NCBI GenBank assembly: GCA_013298265.1
Contig: JAAFHE010000074.1
Span: 1-10,345, forward strand
Length of the DNA stretch: 10,345 nucleotides
Direction of reading: 5' to 3'
From: Lysobacterales bacterium
Lineage (GTDB): Bacteria; Pseudomonadota; Gammaproteobacteria; Xanthomonadales; Rhodanobacteraceae
Shown: piece by piece, positions 6,294 through 10,345 of the stretch
Layout: each line of letters opens with the position of its first letter
Position numbering within the stretch: position 1 is the stretch's first letter
Position numbers and translations under genes: made by a program
Notes under the pieces: generated by a model
The model's input: the letters and a program-made list of their open reading frames with translations, nothing else
The model's database searches: none
Told to the model about the DNA's origin: nothing

Positions 6294-8870
6294 ATGTCAC
6301 GCCGTTTGCCCACGACCTTGCTGTGTGCTGCGTTGATGCTCACGATCGGGGCCTCCGCGACGTTCGCCGCGCCCTACCCGCTGCTCAAACTCGAAACCCC
6401 GGCCGACGCCGACGAGGCCGCGCCGGTCGTTCCGCCGGACACGGCCGACGCGGTCGAGCGCAAGATTCACGCCCAGCTGCGCACCGCGACCGGCGGCGAC
6501 GTGGCCGTGCTGCCGCAGATGCTGGCTTCGGACGACAACGTGCTGGTCGAACTGCGTTTCACGGCCGATGCCGGCCTGCAGCGCGCCGAACAGGCCCTGG
6601 GCCGCGCCAAGGCTGAAGTGCGCAACGTGCTGGCCGCCGATCGCATCGAAGCGCGCGTCGCGCGCGGCCAGCTCCATGAGCTCGCCCGCGATGCCGATGT
6701 GGTCAGCATCGTGCCGGCGCGCCTGGTGCGGCCGCGGATCGGCAGCCGCACTACTGAGGGCGTCGCCGCCGGCCGCGCCGATCTGTGGCACGCGAACACG
6801 CCCGCGCTGAACGGCAGCGGCGTGACCATCGCCGTGGTCGACTCCTTCGACGATACCAGCGGCGAGATCAACAGCCTGCAGCTCGCGGCCAACAACAACT
6901 GGCCGCCGGACAGCCGCGTGGTCTTCCAGAACTACAAGACGCTGCCATCGCCGGCTCCGGCCGGGTGTGTCACGAATACTTTCGGCTGCCTCGGCGTCAG
7001 TCACGGCAACGCGACAACCGAAATCGCCTACGACGTCGCGCCCGGCGCGAACTTCCGCGTCTACGACACCTACACCGTCGGTGACTGGCGCCGCGCGATT
7101 CTCGACGCGGCCAACCTCAACAGCTCAGGCGGCTCGGCCGGCGCGGTGCGTGCGCAGGTCATCTCCGCGTCACTGGGTGCGCCGCTCGACGGCAAGGGCG
7201 ACGGCAGTGCGCTGCCGGGTTCCATCGCCGAGGCCGCCGGCTGGGCGCGCAACCGCGGCGTGCTCGTGGTCAATGCCGCCGGCAACGAGCGGCAGCAGCA
7301 TTGGGACGGCCTCTTTCGCGCGTCGTCCACCGGCAACGGCTTCCACACCTGGACCACCGGCGCTAACACCGTCTACAACGTGTTTGGCAACGGCAGCGGC
7401 TCGGCGTACTGCATCCCCGCCGGCGAAACCATCGCCGTTGACCTGTACTGGAACAACTGGGTCTCGCCAGGGGCGAACCGCAACTACGATCTTTACCTGT
7501 ACCGCCGTACCAACGCCTCGACCTGGGAGGCATTGCCCGTCGCGCAGTCCACCCTGATCCAGGGCGGCGGCAGTGGCCAGACGCCGCAGGAACAGATCAC
7601 GTTCACGGCCAGCGGTTCGACGACCGGGTGTGCGGCCAACAGCGCTGTTTTCGGCATCGCCGTGGTACGCGTTGCCGGTACGACAACATTTGAAAATCTG
7701 GAAGTGTTCACTAATATTCCGCTGGACACGCGCGTGACCGCGCGCAGCCTGGGCTTTCCGGCCGATTCGCCGAACGTGCTCAGCGTAGCGGCGATCAACG
7801 TGGCGACAGCGGGCACGAATCCGCAGGAAGCCTTCAGCTCCGAAGGGCCAGTGCTGGCCGCCGGTGGTGGCCTGCCGTCGACGAGCGCGCCGACCGATCC
7901 CAATCTCAAGCCCGACGTCGCGAGCTACGACAACGTCAGCACGGTGAGCTACGGTGTTGGCGGCACCAATCCGATTCCGGCGACGAGTTTCACCGGCACC
8001 TCGGCGTCCACGCCCCATGTCGCCGGCATGGCGGCGCTGCTGATGCAGCGCAACGGCACGCCGACCACGGCCGCACAGCTCGACACGCTGATCCTGACGC
8101 CGCTGCGCAGCCTGGCGGCGACCGGCAGCAATGATCTCGGCACGGCCGGGCGCGACTACCAATACGGCCATGGCCGCGTGCGCTTCCAGCGCGAAACCAC
8201 GCTGGCGTACCTGCAGCAGCCCGCCGCTACCGCAGTCAATACGGCCATCACGCCGGCGGTCAAGGTGCGTGTACTCGACGACGAGGGCCTGCTCGTGCCC
8301 AACGGCCTGCTCGCCGGCGCCAGCATTGCGATCGGCACCGACCCCAATGGCGGTAGCGCGCTGCTCAGCAACGGCGGAACCGCGGCACTGGTGCAGGGGG
8401 TAGCGACCTGGAGCAACCTGAGCATTGATCTCGGCGGCAGCGGCTACACCCTGCGTACGAGCGGCGGCGCTTTGCCGGCGATCAACAGCAGCGCGTTCAA
8501 CATTACGACCGGCGCGGCGAGCGCATTGGCGTTTGCCCAGCAGCCGTCGACCACGCAGGCCGGTACGACGATGGCGACGATCACTGTGCGGGTCGAAGAC
8601 AACAACGGCAACCTCGTCACCAGTGACAACGCCACGCAGGTGCAGCTCACGCGCTCCACCTGCACGGCCAGCCCAGTTCGTGGCGGCGGACCCGTCACGG
8701 CCGTGAACGGAATTGCCACCTTTGCAAATGTGGCTCTATATACGCCGGGCTCCAGCCTGCGGCTGACCGCGAGCGCGCCCGGACGCAGCAGCGACAACAG
8801 CAGCACGTTCACCATCAGTGCAAACAGCAACCTCCTGTTCCGCAGCGGTTTCGAGGCGTGCCTGCCGTAG
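6294..8870 (+). CDS. Secreted subtilisin-like serine protease (S8 family) with two C-terminal Ig-like repeats
   Basis: 858 residues from the ATG at 6294. Residues 1-25 form a Sec signal peptide ending in ATFA. About 26-155 look like a propeptide that inhibits and folds the enzyme. The catalytic domain has Asp183 (IAVVDSF), His237 (SHGNA), oxyanion Asn331 (NAAGN) and Ser570 (GTSASTPHVAGMAALL), a complete triad. About 240 residues separate Asn331 from Ser570, longer than in plain subtilisin; the Tyr/Asn-rich stretch about 345-480 looks like an inserted beta-sandwich. Two tandem Ig-like repeats follow (from about 637 and 743), each opening with a QQP motif and sharing G-A-T-Trp/Phe and S-x-F-x-I positions. 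The protein ends NLLFRSGFEACLP. Expected role: degradation of external protein. The start is uncertain: 6261 and 6282 are also in frame, none has a Shine-Dalgarno, and the codons before 6294 are less GC-rich at third positions. The Asp region also recalls S53-like annotated subtilases. Confidence 0.92.
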   Translation: MSRRLPTTLLCAALMLTIGASATFAAPYPLLKLETPADADEAAPVVPPDTADAVERKIHAQLRTATGGDVAVLPQMLASDDNVLVELRFTADAGLQRAEQALGRAKAEVRNVLAADRIEARVARGQLHELARDADVVSIVPARLVRPRIGSRTTEGVAAGRADLWHANTPALNGSGVTIAVVDSFDDTSGEINSLQLAANNNWPPDSRVVFQNYKTLPSPAPAGCVTNTFGCLGVSHGNATTEIAYDVAPGANFRVYDTYTVGDWRRAILDAANLNSSGGSAGAVRAQVISASLGAPLDGKGDGSALPGSIAEAAGWARNRGVLVVNAAGNERQQHWDGLFRASSTGNGFHTWTTGANTVYNVFGNGSGSAYCIPAGETIAVDLYWNNWVSPGANRNYDLYLYRRTNASTWEALPVAQSTLIQGGGSGQTPQEQITFTASGSTTGCAANSAVFGIAVVRVAGTTTFENLEVFTNIPLDTRVTARSLGFPADSPNVLSVAAINVATAGTNPQEAFSSEGPVLAAGGGLPSTSAPTDPNLKPDVASYDNVSTVSYGVGGTNPIPATSFTGTSASTPHVAGMAALLMQRNGTPTTAAQLDTLILTPLRSLAATGSNDLGTAGRDYQYGHGRVRFQRETTLAYLQQPAATAVNTAITPAVKVRVLDDEGLLVPNGLLAGASIAIGTDPNGGSALLSNGGTAALVQGVATWSNLSIDLGGSGYTLRTSGGALPAINSSAFNITTGAASALAFAQQPSTTQAGTTMATITVRVEDNNGNLVTSDNATQVQLTRSTCTASPVRGGGPVTAVNGIATFANVALYTPGSSLRLTASAPGRSSDNSSTFTISANSNLLFRSGFEACLP

Positions 8871-8887
8871 CGTGACCGGCAGTCACA

Positions 8888-9538
8888 TCAAACCCGGTAG
8901 ACCACCGCTTTCATCGCCGCCGCCGCCATGCGCATGAGGTCCGGAATCGGGCGCGGCAGCGCGCGCGCGCCGGCGCCCAGTGCCTGCTCCGCGTGGCGTG
9001 CCTCGTCGTCCTTCATGACCGCGACGATGGCACGGCTGCGTGCATCCTGGACCGGCAGTCCGGTCTGCTCCAGATGCTCGTCGAGATGCGCCTCGACCTG
9101 GCGTTCGGTCTCGACCACGAAACCCAGATTCCAGCCGTCACCGCGCAGACCGGCCGCGAGCCCCATGGCGTAGGCGCCGGCGTACCACAGCGGGTTGAGC
9201 AGGCTGGGTCGGCTGCCCAGTTCCTCCAGGCGATCCTGGCACCAGGACAGGTGGTCGGTTTCTTCCTGCGCAGCTTCCAGCAGGTGCACGCGGGTTGCTT
9301 CGTCACGGGCGACCGCGGCCTGGCCGAAATAGAGCGCCTGCGCGCAGACCTCGCCCGTGTGGTTGATGCGCATGAGCCCGGCTGCATGCGTGCGTTCGGT
9401 CTCGTCGAGTTCCGCAGCCGGCAACTCGCCGGCCGGGTTCGCGCGCGCGGCCTCGGCGCGCGCACCCAGCGCGGTGCCGAGCGCTTGTTCGATCTGCCCG
9501 AGAACGTGGTCGATGCGGCTGTAGTGACGCGTGAACAT
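8888..9538 (-). CDS. coq7: Ubiquinone biosynthesis hydroxylase (demethoxyubiquinone hydroxylase)
   Basis: Carries out the late ring hydroxylation that turns demethoxyubiquinol into the precursor of ubiquinol, at the inner membrane face. 216 residues, the usual bacterial Coq7 length. The di-iron site of this ferritin-like fold is complete: Glu63 in NHTGEVCAQALY, Glu93 and His96 in EETDH, Glu145 in ETERQVEAH, and Glu179 with His182 in DDEARHA. The segment LWYAGAYAMGLAAGL (117-131) is the hydrophobic part expected to touch the membrane or the quinone. It may be transcribed with the Fe-S protein gene 26 bases upstream. It converges on the protease gene with a 17-base gap. Confidence 0.97.
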   Translation of the reverse strand: MFTRHYSRIDHVLGQIEQALGTALGARAEAARANPAGELPAAELDETERTHAAGLMRINHTGEVCAQALYFGQAAVARDEATRVHLLEAAQEETDHLSWCQDRLEELGSRPSLLNPLWYAGAYAMGLAAGLRGDGWNLGFVVETERQVEAHLDEHLEQTGLPVQDARSRAIVAVMKDDEARHAEQALGAGARALPRPIPDLMRMAAAAMKAVVYRV

Positions 9539-9544
9539 GGGCAA

Positions 9545-9549
9545 CTCCT
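9545..9549 (-). promoter_or_regulatory. Ribosome-binding site deciding the coq7 start
   Basis: On the minus strand AGGAG stands six bases before the ATG at 9538. An in-frame TTG at 9544 directly abuts this motif and would be too close to use it, so the ATG is chosen. Confidence 0.8.
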
Positions 9550-9564
9550 GGATGGACGAAGAAT

Positions 9565-10345
9565 TCAGTGCGCAATGACATCCGGCGACAGGGATGTGGA
9601 AAGGCTGTCCGCTCTGCCTGTCAACTGTCGCGCGAGCAGTGTGATGGGATGAATCACCGTGATTGCCTGGCCGCGGGCGCGCAGCCCGTTGCCCAGGTGA
9701 ATGCGGCAGCCGATGTTGCTGGTCAGCAGCAGATCGGCCTGCTGCGCCTGGACCTGGTCCAGGCGTTCGTCGCGCAGCGGATCGGCGATCGCCGGGTAAC
9801 GCAGGAAATGGCTTCCGCCCGCGCCGCAGCAGCCCGGCTGTTCGGGTAGCTCTGCAATGTTCAACTGTGGAATAAGGGGCAGAAGGGCGCGAACCGCGGC
9901 TGCCGCGCCCACGGTGCTCTTGAGCGAGCAGGGCCGGTGAAGCGCCGCTGTCAACGACAGTGGCCGGAATTTCAGTGTTGCCAATTGCGGATCGGCCGCG
10001 AGGAACTCGCCGATCTCGCGTACGGCGATGCCGCTATTCACGAGCGCGATATCCCGCATGTCGCCGTAGCAGCCTGAAGCCGACACCAGCACCGTATCGA
10101 CGGCGGCCTCGACGAACGCCCGTCGCGTTGCTGCGGCCAGGGGCTGCGCCACGCTTACGTGCCCCGCATGCCGCGGCAGCGCGCCGCAACAGCCCTGTCC
10201 CGGCGGCTCGCTCACGGTATAGCCCAGCGCCGCGAGCAGTTGACGTGCGGCCGCGTGCGTATCGCGATCGAAGGCCGAGGCCACGCAGCCGAGGAACAGG
10301 CCGATACGGCGGCGTTCGCCTGCAGCGGGAATCGCCGACACCGGC
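9565..10345 (-). CDS. GlcF/LutA-type iron-sulfur oxidoreductase subunit, C-terminal part (gene continues beyond the right edge)
   Basis: The frame is open to the window edge and the product is at least 259 residues. It contains two cysteine-rich (CCG) domains, numbered here from the GTG at 10341: Cys19, Cys51-Cys52 (GQGCCGALP) and Cys91 in the first; Cys138, Cys171-Cys172 (PGCCGAGGSH) and Cys212 in the second. Such paired domains bind iron-sulfur cofactors in the Fe-S subunits of glycolate oxidase (GlcF), lactate oxidase (LutA) and related enzymes. GlcF has about 400 residues with two N-terminal 4Fe-4S ferredoxin motifs; that part would lie outside the window, so the GTG at 10341 is not taken as the true start. 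The C-terminal layout (NIGCRIHL) follows GlcF best. The substrate cannot be decided here. coq7 follows 26 bases downstream on the same strand. Confidence 0.85.
   Translation of the reverse strand, partial: PVSAIPAAGERRRIGLFLGCVASAFDRDTHAAARQLLAALGYTVSEPPGQGCCGALPRHAGHVSVAQPLAAATRRAFVEAAVDTVLVSASGCYGDMRDIALVNSGIAVREIGEFLAADPQLATLKFRPLSLTAALHRPCSLKSTVGAAAAVRALLPLIPQLNIAELPEQPGCCGAGGSHFLRYPAIADPLRDERLDQVQAQQADLLLTSNIGCRIHLGNGLRARGQAITVIHPITLLARQLTGRADSLSTSLSPDVIAH

Noticed and set aside
8872..8886. GTGAC-N5-GTCAC hairpin between the protease and coq7, possible terminator or Clp/CRP site
   Set aside because: The stem is only 5 bp with no T-tract. Its spacing does not fit the TGTGA-N6-TCACA consensus, and it lies between two gene ends, not in a promoter region.

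Overview
The window is GC-rich DNA from a gammaproteobacterium, most probably of the Xanthomonadales (Lysobacterales). The main reason is gene order: trpD-trpC, a HAD-type phosphatase, a Clp/CRP-family regulator, divergent speD and a nearby coq7 recall the trpC-clp-speD-coq7 neighbourhood I remember from Xanthomonas and relatives. That is from memory, not from a search. The secreted protease also ends in a short Phe/Gly-Phe-Glu tail that I associate with secreted proteins of this group. Nothing indicates a plasmid, phage, insertion sequence or CRISPR array.

Layout. Positions 3-71 hold the last codons of a plus-strand gene that starts before the window. At 134-628 (minus) and 1018-1443 (plus) lie two divergent genes for small exported proteins of unknown function. 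The 389-base spacer between them contains overlapping inverted repeats that could form alternative hairpins. After a 12-bp hairpin at 1459-1491 comes an imperfect tandem repeat (about 1487-1611), then trpD (1749-2780) and trpC (2849-3646), two consecutive steps of tryptophan synthesis. trpC meets, tail to tail with a 9-base gap, a minus-strand HAD phosphatase gene (3656-4315). Upstream of that gene on the same strand is a clp/crp-type global regulator (4392-5065). Divergent from it is speD (5299-6090), for S-adenosylmethionine decarboxylase of spermidine synthesis, closed by a strong intrinsic terminator. A large secreted subtilisin-like protease (6294-8870) follows. It converges on a minus-strand pair: coq7 (ubiquinone hydroxylase, 8888-9538) and, upstream of it, the 3' part of a GlcF/LutA-type iron-sulfur oxidoreductase subunit (9565-10345) that runs off the window.

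The most notable point is that the clp gene is not intact. The first 32 codons and the last 191 codons are both well conserved but lie in different frames, and about 11 expected codons between them are absent. The junction is what a 31-bp deletion between two ACC triplets would leave. It is either a real knock-out of a global regulator or an assembly or sequencing error.

How the genes work together: trpD and trpC act consecutively and probably share a transcript; trpE and trpG are not next to them here. The Fe-S subunit and coq7 may be co-transcribed (26-base gap), and both concern quinone-linked redox metabolism. The remaining genes look independently regulated. I found no multi-gene novel system. 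The candidates worth following are the broken clp, the two unexplained DNA/RNA structures in the first 2 kb, the pair of orphan secreted proteins, and the protease tail.
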